From Chloroflexota bacterium (GTDB taxonomy: Bacteria; Chloroflexota; Limnocylindria; Limnocylindrales; CSP1-4), in contig SCTE01000342.1 in assembly GCA_004298915.1 (NCBI GenBank), forward strand, positions 1 through 9,786: a stretch of 9,786 bases of DNA, in the 5' to 3' direction. Positions 1-6,735 of the stretch are shown here, one piece after another. The notes beneath the pieces were generated by a model. The model saw only the letters and a program-made list of their open reading frames with translations. It searched no databases and was not told where the DNA came from. How positions within the stretch are numbered: the first letter of the stretch is position 1; each line of letters begins with the position of its first letter. The translations under genes and the position numbers were made by a program.

Positions 1-522
1 CCCGCCGGTGAACGCGCTGACGAGCGAGCCGACCGCGCCCGACGGCGCCCCGGCATCCTCAAGCACCGTGATCGAGAGGGCGGTGTTCGCGAGCACCGGC
101 GCGTCGTTCACGGCGGTGACGGTCACATCGAATGTAGCGGGGGATGAGGTGTCTACCCCGTCGTTGACCGTGAACGTGAAGGAATCGAGGCCGTTCGTGT
201 TCGGATTGGGCGTGTAGGTCACGGTTGCGGTGCAGGTGCTCGGAGATCCCGTGCAGTTAGGCGGCGACATCGATCCCAGCGAACCTGACGATGGGGGCGT
301 CGCGATCGCAAACGTCAGCGAATCGCCGTCCGGATCCGTTCCCGACAGGGTCAGACTCTTGGCTGTGTCCTCGAGCGTGGCATCGCTTCCGGGATCCGCG
401 GTTGGTGGTGAAAGCGCGAGGGTCGCGAAAGGAACGACCAGCGCCGCGACGACGGCAAGACCGAGCCACGTCGTTCGCCGGCGGACAAGGTGCACGATGC
501 GGTTCGAGCGTGAGTTCAGCAT
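1..522 (-). CDS. Secreted tandem-95/cadherin-like repeat protein, N-terminal part (runs off left edge)
   Basis: The frame is open from an ATG at 522 down to base 1, 174 codons without a stop, so only the N-terminus is visible. Residues 1-16 are basic (several Arg) and 17-38 are hydrophobic (WLGLAVVAALVVPFATLALS), a signal peptide or signal anchor. Residues about 48-141 form one complete repeat of the tandem-95/cadherin-like type: an EDT start, then GTDPDGDSLTF, YTPNPNTNGLDSFTFTVNDG and finally VTVTAVNDAP. A second repeat begins near residue 142 (SITVLEDAGAPSGAVGSLVS). Cys90 and Cys97 sit in a short insert of repeat one and could form a disulfide. Proteins of this kind are usually long extracellular adhesion or surface proteins, some binding calcium through Asp-rich loops. 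The start overlaps the preceding gene by 7 bases, suggesting translational coupling. About 37 of 174 codons end in A or T, many more than in glyA. Export and repeat class are well supported; the function is unknown. Confidence 0.85.
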   Translation of the reverse strand, partial: MLNSRSNRIVHLVRRRTTWLGLAVVAALVVPFATLALSPPTADPGSDATLEDTAKSLTLSGTDPDGDSLTFAIATPPSSGSLGSMSPPNCTGSPSTCTATVTYTPNPNTNGLDSFTFTVNDGVDTSSPATFDVTVTAVNDAPVLANTALSITVLEDAGAPSGAVGSLVSAFTGG

Positions 523-1622
523 GTGACGTTGATCACCAGGAATGCGCCGTCGGTCCCTCCCGGACCGGAGACCGTCAGAACGACATTGTGCGATCCCGGT
601 TGCGTAAACGAGTGGGACGCAGATTGACCGCTACCGTACCGATTGGGCAGGTCGTCAAAGTCCCACGCGTACGTGCTTCCAGGCGACACGGCCGCGGTGA
701 AGGTCGTGGACACGCCCGCGCAAACCGTGGTCCCGTTCGGCGGACTCGTGATGGTCGCCGTGGGAGGCGTGGGTGCCGGCGTCGGCGTCGGTGCCGGGGT
801 TGGCGCAGCGGTGGGCTTCGGCGTCGGCTTCGGGGTTGGCCTCGGCGTGGGCCTCGGGGTCGGGCGCGGCGTGGCCGGCGGTGGCGTGATCACCGGCTCG
901 GGCGTGGGCGTCGCGTCGATGACGGGGATCAGGCTGGGGTCGATGACCGGCCCGATCGTGGGCGTGGGCGACGGCGATGGGGTCGGCTCGGGGGTGATGA
1001 CGACGGCCACCTCGGATTCGGTCGGGGCCGCGGATGGCGTTGGGGTCGGCAGTATCGCGACGTCGCCGCTCTTGTTCGTGCCGATGGCGAGCTGGATGAT
1101 CAGGAAGAGCCCGACGACGCCGAACAGGACCGCGGAGGCATCGCGCCACAGCAGGACCCGCGGACGGGGCTGCACCCGTTTGGCGCGGGATGAGGTGACG
1201 GGACCTGCCACCCTGGGACTCGCGGTCGAACTCGCGCCAGAGGCCCGGGACAGGGCAGCCGCAGCTGCGGCGGCGGCTGCGATCTCGGCGATCGCGGCGG
1301 GCGAGAGGAGGTCGTCATCCGGCGTGACCGACGCGGGATCGATTTCCTCGGCGGCCGCGCGCTCCGCTTCCGCGGCCTCATCCGCCGAGAGGCGCCGGGG
1401 CGCGCCGGCCGCGGGCGCGTTGGCTCCGAGCAGGGCGGCGGCCGCAGCCGCGGCCTCGGCCGCCGATCCGGACTCGGCACCGATGACGTCGGGGTCTGCC
1501 TCCGGACCATTGGCGCGGTCAGGACGGATCGACGTCGCCCCGATTCTCCAGGCGATGTCCGCCGCCGAGATCTCATCGAGCGGCTGATCCGGATCCGCAG
1601 ATCGGACCCGCCAATTCTTCAT
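516..1622 (-). CDS. Membrane-anchored protein with Pro/Thr stalk and C-terminal PKD domain
   Basis: This is a 368-residue protein starting at an ATG whose ATGA overlaps the wecA-type stop by 4 bases. A much longer reading of the same frame, starting at 2366, lies antisense-like over wecA in another frame and is not credible. Residues 1-160 look cytoplasmic, low-complexity and Ala-rich, with poly-Ala tracts near 54-63 and 115-123. They end in a basic stretch before one membrane helix at about 163-181 (SAVLFGVVGLFLIIQLAI). Residues 190-288 are a Pro/Thr-rich stalk containing TPRP/TPKP tetrapeptides. Residues about 289-368 resemble a PKD domain: YAWDFDD at 318-324, then SHSFTQPGSHNVVLTVSGPGG. 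Cys301 and the last residue Cys368 could form a disulfide. The likely topology is N-in, C-out. PKD domains are extracellular beta-sandwiches used in binding; no enzymatic motif is visible. The layout resembles a stalked surface receptor or an anti-sigma-like sensor, but no anti-sigma domain is recognisable. Confidence 0.87.
   Translation of the reverse strand: MKNWRVRSADPDQPLDEISAADIAWRIGATSIRPDRANGPEADPDVIGAESGSAAEAAAAAAALLGANAPAAGAPRRLSADEAAEAERAAAEEIDPASVTPDDDLLSPAAIAEIAAAAAAAAALSRASGASSTASPRVAGPVTSSRAKRVQPRPRVLLWRDASAVLFGVVGLFLIIQLAIGTNKSGDVAILPTPTPSAAPTESEVAVVITPEPTPSPSPTPTIGPVIDPSLIPVIDATPTPEPVITPPPATPRPTPRPTPRPTPKPTPKPTAAPTPAPTPTPAPTPPTATITSPPNGTTVCAGVSTTFTAAVSPGSTYAWDFDDLPNRYGSGQSASHSFTQPGSHNVVLTVSGPGGTDGAFLVINVTC
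813..872 (-). repeat. Five 12-base units encoding TPRP/TPKP
   Basis: Residues 251-270 of the PKD protein read TPRP three times and TPKP twice, each encoded by a degenerate 12-base unit. The flanking stalk (about 759-1049) continues with irregular PTP, PEPTP and PSPTP motifs. It encodes a stiff extended spacer between membrane and PKD domain. The copy number could vary between strains by slippage. Confidence 0.8.
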
Positions 1623-2725
1623 GTGCTGTCCCCGGTGTCGTACGAATCTGGTTCCAGGGCCTCGCGAGTTCCTCGCGTCAGGAGGAACAGCACCACCCCG
1701 AAGCCGACGAGCGCTCCGAGGAAAGCGTAGACCTGTGCGGCGGTCGATGCGACGAGCGACATCACGCCAAGACTCGCGCAGATCGCGTAGATCAGCAACA
1801 CGGTGCCGCGATGACCGAGCCCGAGGTCGAGCAGTCGATGATGGATGTGGCCGCGATCCGGCGTGAACGGCGATCGCCCGCCGCTCAGGCGACGGACGAT
1901 GACCCAGAACGTGTCGATGATGGGGACGCCGAGGACGAGGATCGCGACGACGACCTTGGCCGAGCCCAGGATCGACAGGATGGCGAGCGTGTAGCCCATG
2001 AACATGACGCCGGTCGTGCCCTGGAAGATCGAGGCGGGCTGGAAGTTGAAGCGCAGGAACCCGAGGAGCGCTCCGGCCAGGACCACGCACATCACCGCCA
2101 CGTACGGCTGGACGACGTTCGTGGTCAGGCTGAGGATCCCCAGGGTCAGCGCCGCGATCAGGGCGATGCCCGTCGACAGGCCGTCGAGCCCGTCGATGAA
2201 GTTCATGCTGTTGAGCATCCCGATGATCCAGACGATCGTGAACGCGACCGCGAACGGGGCCGCGAACACGATCGGCCCGGGACCGAACGGGTTGCTGATC
2301 ACGACGACCCCGATCCCGAGCGCGACCGCGAACAGCGCCAGCACGATCTGGCCGCCGAACTGCCATCGAGCCCGAAGGTCGAACACGTCGTCGGCCGCGC
2401 CGATCAGCGCCGCCAGGATGCCACCGCCGAACAGGGCGATGAGCTGGCCCGTCGAGATCCCGATCGGGAGCGGCAGGATGCCCATCTCACGTCGGAACAG
2501 GGTCAGCCCGCCGCCGACGAGCAGGAACGCGAGGACGACGGCAATGCCCCCGCCCCGCGGGACCGGGCTCGTATTGACGCGCCGGTGATTTGGCGCGTCG
2601 ACGATGCCTCGGCGACTGACGAGCCTCCGCACGATCGGCGTCAGCACGAGGGCGATCGCCGCCGCGACGAGAAACGCCCCGGCCAGCAGGGGGACGAGTC
2701 CGTCCGCGCCGGAGATGAACTTCAC
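1619..2725 (-). CDS. wecA: Polyprenyl-phosphate sugar-1-phosphate transferase, WecA/TagO type (MraY superfamily)
   Basis: This 368-residue polytopic membrane protein has about ten predicted helices. The family joins a UDP-linked amino sugar (typically GlcNAc) to undecaprenyl phosphate, the first membrane step of teichoic acid, O-antigen or other envelope glycan synthesis. Visible family motifs are DAPNHRRVNTSPVPRGGG (43-60), DDVFDLR with the catalytic-site pair D112/D113, NSMNFIDGLDGLS (172-184), PIID ending at D271, and RGHIHHRLLDLGL (291-303). That last His-rich loop is typical of WecA/TagO rather than MraY. The usual GDSGS motif is replaced by GTTGV at 236-240, an oddity discussed under findings. 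The start is a GTG whose GTGA overlaps the glyA stop by 4 bases. Another 4-base overlap links it to the PKD gene downstream. The exact donor sugar and end product cannot be read from sequence. Confidence 0.92.
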   Translation of the reverse strand: MKFISGADGLVPLLAGAFLVAAAIALVLTPIVRRLVSRRGIVDAPNHRRVNTSPVPRGGGIAVVLAFLLVGGGLTLFRREMGILPLPIGISTGQLIALFGGGILAALIGAADDVFDLRARWQFGGQIVLALFAVALGIGVVVISNPFGPGPIVFAAPFAVAFTIVWIIGMLNSMNFIDGLDGLSTGIALIAALTLGILSLTTNVVQPYVAVMCVVLAGALLGFLRFNFQPASIFQGTTGVMFMGYTLAILSILGSAKVVVAILVLGVPIIDTFWVIVRRLSGGRSPFTPDRGHIHHRLLDLGLGHRGTVLLIYAICASLGVMSLVASTAAQVYAFLGALVGFGVVLFLLTRGTREALEPDSYDTGDST

Positions 2726-4056
2726 GCGACCTCGGACGGGAGCCCTGGAACCGGGAAGCGCGCGACGATGCCGGCAACCTCGGCAGCGAGGCCGGCACTC
2801 GCCGACGCGTCGTCCCGTCGCTCGATGGCATCGGTGATCAGCCGGGCGATCGTTCCCATCTCGTCGGGACCGAATCCGCGGGTGGTCGTGGCCGGCGTCC
2901 CGACGCGGATGCCGGACGAGGTGTTGGGCGGAAGCGGGTCGAACGGGATGGCGTTCTTGTTGACGGTGATGCCGATCTCGTCGAGCAGGTGCTCGGCCTC
3001 CTTGCCGGTCACCCCGAGCGGCGTGACGTCGACCAGCATCAGGTGGTTGTCCGTGCCACCCGAGACCACGCGTGCGCCACGGTCGGCGAGCGCGGCGGCG
3101 AGCACGGCGGCGTTCTCGACGGTCCGCCGCTGATCCGCCTTGAAGTCCTCGCCCGCGGCCAGGAGCAGCGCCACCGCCTTGCCGGCCACGACGTGCATCA
3201 GCGGTCCGCCCTGGACGCCCGGGAAGACGGTCTTGTCCACCTGGGCCGCGAGGGTCGTCTTGACCATCGGGAAGTCGGCCGGGTCGACCGACGCCGGAAG
3301 GTCGATCCGGCTGAAGATGAGGCCGCCACGGGGCCCGCGCAGGGTCTTGTGGGTCGTCGTGGTCACGATGTCCGCGTGCGGGAACGGGCTCGGATGGACG
3401 CCGGCCGCGACCAGGCCGGCGATGTGGGCCATGTCCACGAACAGGAGCGCCCCGACGCCATGGGCGATCGCCGCCATCCGCTCGAAGTCGAACGTGCGCG
3501 GGTAGGCCGAGGCCCCGGCGACGACCATCTTCGGACGCACTTCCCGGGCGGTGGCCTCGAGGGCGTCGTAGTCGATCCGACCGCTCGCCTCGTCGACGCC
3601 GTACGGGTGGACCTCGTAGAGACGCCCCGAGAAGTTCACCGGCGAGCCATGGGTCAGGTGCCCGCCATGGGCGAGGTTCATGCCCAGGATCCGGTCACCC
3701 GGGCGAAGGACGCTGAAGTAGGCCGCCATGTTGGCCTGCGCGCCCGAGTGGGGCTGGACGTTGACATGCTCCGCGCCGGGGAACAGGGCGAGCGCGCGAT
3801 CCTGGGCCAGGACTTCGGCGAGGTCGACATACTCGCAGCCGCCGTAGTACCGCTTGCCGGGGAGGCCCTCGGCGTACTTGTTCGTCAGCCACGATCCCTG
3901 CGCCTCCATCACGGCGGCAAAGGTGTAGTTCTCGCTGGCGATGAGCTCGATCTTGTCGCGCTGCCGACGGCGCTCCTGGACCATGGCCGACCACAGCTCC
4001 GGGTCGACTTCGGCGATCGACGCCCAGCCGAGCATCTGGTTCCTCGCGACCGTCAT
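2722..4056 (-). CDS. glyA: Serine hydroxymethyltransferase
   Basis: This cytosolic PLP enzyme interconverts serine plus tetrahydrofolate with glycine plus 5,10-methylenetetrahydrofolate, supplying one-carbon units. It is 444 residues long, slightly above the usual 410-430. Family signatures are clear: ELIASENYTF (37-46), YAEGLPGKRYYGG (61-73), GHLTHG (132-137), VDMAHIAGLVAAG (207-219), and the PLP-lysine block TTTTHKTLRGPRGG with K237. FPGVQGGP follows at 278-285 and SGIRVGTPA at 381-389. The segment between the PLP block and FPGVQGGP appears slightly longer than in well-known homologues (residues about 250-277). The ATG at 4056 is preceded by AAGGAG at 4070-4065 with 8-base spacing, which decides the start over the later ATG at 4035. 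A 148-base gap separates it from tsaC, so it may have its own promoter; its stop overlaps the next start. Confidence 0.98.
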   Translation of the reverse strand: MTVARNQMLGWASIAEVDPELWSAMVQERRRQRDKIELIASENYTFAAVMEAQGSWLTNKYAEGLPGKRYYGGCEYVDLAEVLAQDRALALFPGAEHVNVQPHSGAQANMAAYFSVLRPGDRILGMNLAHGGHLTHGSPVNFSGRLYEVHPYGVDEASGRIDYDALEATAREVRPKMVVAGASAYPRTFDFERMAAIAHGVGALLFVDMAHIAGLVAAGVHPSPFPHADIVTTTTHKTLRGPRGGLIFSRIDLPASVDPADFPMVKTTLAAQVDKTVFPGVQGGPLMHVVAGKAVALLLAAGEDFKADQRRTVENAAVLAAALADRGARVVSGGTDNHLMLVDVTPLGVTGKEAEHLLDEIGITVNKNAIPFDPLPPNTSSGIRVGTPATTTRGFGPDEMGTIARLITDAIERRDDASASAGLAAEVAGIVARFPVPGLPSEVA

Positions 4057-4204
4057 CCGAAGCGCTCCTTCCAGATCTCATCGCCCGCGGGAAGGCGCGG
4101 GCCGGGGCCCCGCAGCCGATCCGATCCCCGATCCGGAGATCGCGAGTCGTGGTCTGCGTATCGTCCCACAATCCGGGGCTCCCACTCGCGCCAGTGGGCG
4201 CGGA
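4057..4204 (-). other. Intergenic leader between tsaC and glyA with GC-rich hairpins
   Basis: This is the longest gap in the window. Just after the tsaC stop, CCCACT (4181-4186) pairs with AGTGGG (4193-4198). An alternative GCGCC/GGCGC stem with a 4-base loop overlaps it. Neither is followed by a T-run, so a Rho-independent terminator is not supported. Nearer glyA, a 7-bp stem (4083-4089 with 4096-4102, loop 6) sits 12 bases before the Shine-Dalgarno site. Three CCGATC copies lie at 4116-4133. I found no good -35/-10 pair and no recognisable riboswitch. At this GC content such stems can arise by chance. Confidence 0.45.
4065..4070 (-). promoter_or_regulatory. Shine-Dalgarno site of glyA
   Basis: AAGGAG lies 8 bases before the glyA ATG. 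It is one of only two clear Shine-Dalgarno sequences in the window (the other precedes rpmE), which fits glyA opening a translation unit rather than being coupled to tsaC. Confidence 0.8.
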
Positions 4205-4873
4205 TCAGGACCCCAGGGCCTCGAGGATCCGGTCCGTGCCCAGGACGCCCTCGCGGAGGACGCGGGGCGACGGTCCGGTGCAGTCAACGACCGTCGACGG
4301 GACGGCGCCGCGGGTCTGCCCCCCGTCGAGGATGAGATCGACCCGGTCGCCCAGTTGCCCGATGACCATCTCGACGTTGACCGAATCGGGCGCCCCGCTG
4401 AGGTTCGCCGACGTGGTCGGCAGGGGACCAAGGACCGAAGCGAGGGCCCGAGGGCAGGCATGGTCGGGCAGGCGCACGCCGACGGTCGGCACGCCATCGG
4501 TGAGGATGGCCGGGAGAGCGGCACGCGGCGCCTGTGACAGGACGAGGGTCAGGGGTCCGGGCCAGAACGCCGCGGCGAGGCGGCGCGAATCCGGACCGGC
4601 GATTCCGACGGCGTCGGCCTGGCTCGCGCTGCCAAGGAGGAGCGCGATCCCCTTCTCGGGCGGTCGCCGCTTGACCTGGAACAGCCGCTCGATCCCGTCG
4701 GACGTCGCGAGGCTGACCGCGATCCCGTACACCGTGTCCGTCGGGATGGCCACGATCCCGCCTCGGGACAGGACGTCGATGGCCTCGGCCCGGCCGACTT
4801 CGTCGTCGGGGATGACCCGGGGGCGGCGCATCGGGACCACGGGCGGCGGCACCGGCCGTTCCGGTGAGCTCAC
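4205..4873 (-). CDS. tsaC: L-threonylcarbamoyladenylate synthase (YrdC domain only)
   Basis: The enzyme makes threonylcarbamoyl-AMP from threonine, bicarbonate and ATP. TsaD and partners then transfer the threonylcarbamoyl group to A37 of ANN-decoding tRNAs (t6A). The 222 residues cover a YrdC domain with IPTDTVYGI (43-51), KRRPPEKGIALLL (68-80), FWPGPLTLVL (103-112), VGVRLPDH (131-138), TTSANLSG (153-160) and PSTVVD (192-197). The extra C-terminal domain of Sua5-type proteins is absent, so this is the short TsaC form. The GTG start overlaps the upstream HAD stop (GTGA). A later ATG at 4831 would remove a Pro-rich 14-residue lead and is a plausible alternative. Placement after prmC is a conserved arrangement (compare ywlC after prmC in Bacillus). 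Confidence 0.95.
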   Translation of the reverse strand: MSSPERPVPPPVVPMRRPRVIPDDEVGRAEAIDVLSRGGIVAIPTDTVYGIAVSLATSDGIERLFQVKRRPPEKGIALLLGSASQADAVGIAGPDSRRLAAAFWPGPLTLVLSQAPRAALPAILTDGVPTVGVRLPDHACPRALASVLGPLPTTSANLSGAPDSVNVEMVIGQLGDRVDLILDGGQTRGAVPSTVVDCTGPSPRVLREGVLGTDRILEALGS

Positions 4874-5841
4874 GCGATGGCTCCGACCATGGTCGCCTGA
4901 CGCGTCGCCAGCTCGGCGCGCAGCGCGTCCGCCTGGCCGGCGAGTTCCGCGCTGGCCCTGGACGCCTCGCGCGTGCCGGCGAGCGCAAGCCGCTCGATGA
5001 TCTCGGCCGCGCCCTCCGCGGCGAGCGACGCGGCCACGTAGCGCGCCGCCGACACGACCGCGGGCGGGGCGGCCGGCATCGCGACCCCGTGGCCGACCGC
5101 GGCGATCATCTCGAGATCGTTCAGCTGGTCGCCGATCGCGAGCACGTTCGCCAGGTCCAGCCCGGCCCGTCGCGCCATCCAGCGCACGGCTGCGCCCTTG
5201 GACACGCCCGAGGTGACGAATTCGAGGAAGCGCGGGTGGGCGACGGTGACATCGGCGCGGCCCGCAAAGGCCGCACGCGCTACGGCAAGGTGGCGCATCG
5301 GGAGCCCGGGCGGCCCGACGGCCACGATCTTCGTGATGGGTCGCTCGATCCAGGCGGCGAGGTCGGGGACGCGCGTCGCGCGCGTGCCGAGAAACGCCGA
5401 GTAGTCGTCGACGCGCGGGTCGTCGGCCCGGATGATCAGGCGCTCGAGATGATTGGCGTGCGGATCGAGGCCGCGCTCGCGGCTCCAGGTGACCGCGTCG
5501 CGAGCCACGGCCGCGTCGAGTGGGCGATGCCGAAGCATCCGGCCGACGTCATGGGTCGTCGCCGGCATCTCGCGGATCAGGGCGCCCTGGTAGCCGATGA
5601 CCGGCGTCGTCAAGCCGAGCGTCTCGGCGAAGCGCGTCGCCGACGACGTCATCCGCCCCGTGACCAACGACACGTGGATTCCGCGCCGGACCGCGGCCCG
5701 GATGGCAGCGACCGTGCGATCCCGGAGGACGAGGTCCTCGTCGACGAGCGTCCCATCGATGTCGAGGGCGATCATCCGGATCGGGAACACCGGCGTCACG
5801 GACCGCGGGATGAATCGAGCCACGGACCGAAGGGCGACCAT
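4870..5841 (-). CDS. Cof-type HAD-IIB family hydrolase
   Basis: This is a predicted cytosolic Mg-dependent phosphatase of 323 residues; family members act on sugar phosphates, nucleotides or flavin precursors, and the substrate here is unknown. HAD motif I is DIDGT at 27-31 (nucleophile D27, acid/base D29). Motif II is SLVTGR at 58-63, motif III the lysine of GVSKG (K215), and motif IV GDQLND at 237-242. The roughly 150 residues between motifs II and III fit the C2B cap of the Cof group. I chose the ATG at 5841 because it overlaps the prmC stop as TGATG, a common coupling arrangement. It adds about 22 residues before MIALDIDGT, so the ATG at 5775, giving a more typical Cof N-terminus, is a real alternative. 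The last 45 or so residues form an Ala-rich tail. It sits between prmC and tsaC, suggesting co-transcription rather than a shared pathway. Confidence 0.9.
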   Translation of the reverse strand: MVALRSVARFIPRSVTPVFPIRMIALDIDGTLVDEDLVLRDRTVAAIRAAVRRGIHVSLVTGRMTSSATRFAETLGLTTPVIGYQGALIREMPATTHDVGRMLRHRPLDAAVARDAVTWSRERGLDPHANHLERLIIRADDPRVDDYSAFLGTRATRVPDLAAWIERPITKIVAVGPPGLPMRHLAVARAAFAGRADVTVAHPRFLEFVTSGVSKGAAVRWMARRAGLDLANVLAIGDQLNDLEMIAAVGHGVAMPAAPPAVVSAARYVAASLAAEGAAEIIERLALAGTREASRASAELAGQADALRAELATRQATMVGAIA

Positions 5842-6731
5842 CAGCGCTCGATCCGGGCGGTGCGGGGCAGGCCCGCGAGGTCTCGCTCCACGGTGCACGA
5901 CCAGCGGCCCGGCAGGGCTGCCACCAGCCGTCCGATGCCTTCCTCCTGGTCGGCCCCGATCTCGAGGACGGCCAGGCCCCGCTGGGTCAGCACCTCGGGG
6001 AGGATGGCCACGAGGCGGCCGATGACGTCGAGCCCGTCCTCGCCCCCATCCAGGGCGTGACGGGGCTCGAACAGGACGGGAGCCGGAAGGTCCGCGATGG
6101 CGGAGGTCGCGATGTACGGAAGGTTCGCGAGGACCAGGTCGAACGGGGCCTCGGACAGCGGCAGCAGATCGGCCTCGGCGAAGCGCAGGTGATCCGCGAC
6201 TGCGTGTCCGACGGCATTCTCCCTGGCGAGATCGAGTGCCCCGGGATCATCATCGATGGCGAGGATGTCCACCTCGTCGAGCATCCGGCGGACCCGCAGG
6301 CGGACCGCAAGGGATACGGCCACCGCACCGCTGCCGGTCCCGACGTCGGCGATGCGAATCGGTGGAGCGCCAGCCGGCCTGGGCTCGGAGACCAGCCGAC
6401 GGGCGACATCGGCCTCGGCGATCTGAACGACGCGCTCGGTTTCCGGCCTCGGGATCAGCGCCCGTTCGTCGGTCGCGAAGGCGAGGCCGAGGAACTCCTT
6501 GACGCCGCGCAGGTACGCGACCGGCTCGCCCGCCGCGCGCCGTTCGATGGCTTCGCTGAACCGCGCGAACTGACCCTCGCCGACAGGAGCCTCTGGGTGC
6601 GCCACGAGGCCGGAGCGATCGATCCCGAGCACGTTCGCCAGCAGCACCTCGGCGTCGAGGCGGGGCGATTCGGAGCCCGCGTCACGGAGGCGCGCGACGG
6701 CATCGCGAAGGAGGTCGGCGACCGTGGCCAC
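5841..6731 (-). CDS. prmC: Peptide chain release factor N5-glutamine methyltransferase
   Basis: The enzyme uses S-adenosylmethionine to methylate the glutamine of the GGQ motif in release factors, raising termination efficiency. Its substrate RF1 is encoded immediately upstream. The 296 residues comprise an N-terminal helical substrate-binding domain (about 1-85), the conserved IPRPETE at 93-99, and a Rossmann methyltransferase domain with the SAM-binding loop ADVGTGSGAVAVS (128-140). The acidic strand end AIDDDP is at 158-163. The substrate-glutamine motif, normally NPPY, reads NLPY at 203-206. EPRHALDGGEDGLD follows at 222-235. The start is a GTG 4 bases after the prfA stop, with no strong Shine-Dalgarno site, so translation is probably coupled. 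Its stop overlaps the next ATG by one base. Confidence 0.95.
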   Translation of the reverse strand: MATVADLLRDAVARLRDAGSESPRLDAEVLLANVLGIDRSGLVAHPEAPVGEGQFARFSEAIERRAAGEPVAYLRGVKEFLGLAFATDERALIPRPETERVVQIAEADVARRLVSEPRPAGAPPIRIADVGTGSGAVAVSLAVRLRVRRMLDEVDILAIDDDPGALDLARENAVGHAVADHLRFAEADLLPLSEAPFDLVLANLPYIATSAIADLPAPVLFEPRHALDGGEDGLDVIGRLVAILPEVLTQRGLAVLEIGADQEEGIGRLVAALPGRWSCTVERDLAGLPRTARIER

Positions 6732-6735
6732 GGGC

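Noticed and set aside
813..872. CRISPR-like or tandem non-coding repeat
   Set aside because: The 12-base units are contiguous, degenerate and in frame as TPRP/TPKP, so they are protein repeats with no spacers.
643..1587. Plus-strand Gly/Val-rich frame with GVGVGAGVG repeats
   Set aside because: It is the complement of the Pro/Thr stalk and Ala-rich segments of the PKD gene, so the apparent glycine repeat protein is an artefact.
1623..2366. Upstream extension of the PKD gene to 616 residues
   Set aside because: The extra part is an alternate-frame shadow of wecA, rich in Arg. The ATG at 1622 overlapping the wecA stop is the natural start.
1811..3133. Plus-strand open frame of 440 codons over wecA and glyA
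   Set aside because: Its product is dominated by Asp, Glu, Arg and Gln with no domain. It lies antisense to two strongly supported genes and is a usual by-product of high GC.
4181..4198. Rho-independent terminator after tsaC
   Set aside because: The stem is only 6 bp and is followed by AGCCCCGG rather than a T-run. I kept it only as part of the leader description.
2989..4335. Plus-strand open frame of 448 codons antisense to glyA
   Set aside because: It covers a clear SHMT gene on the other strand, has low-complexity Arg/Gly/Asp composition and no recognisable motif.
4864..6060. Plus-strand open frame of 398 codons antisense to the HAD gene and prmC
   Set aside because: Its composition is Arg/Asp/Gly-rich without motifs, while both minus-strand genes have intact catalytic motifs.
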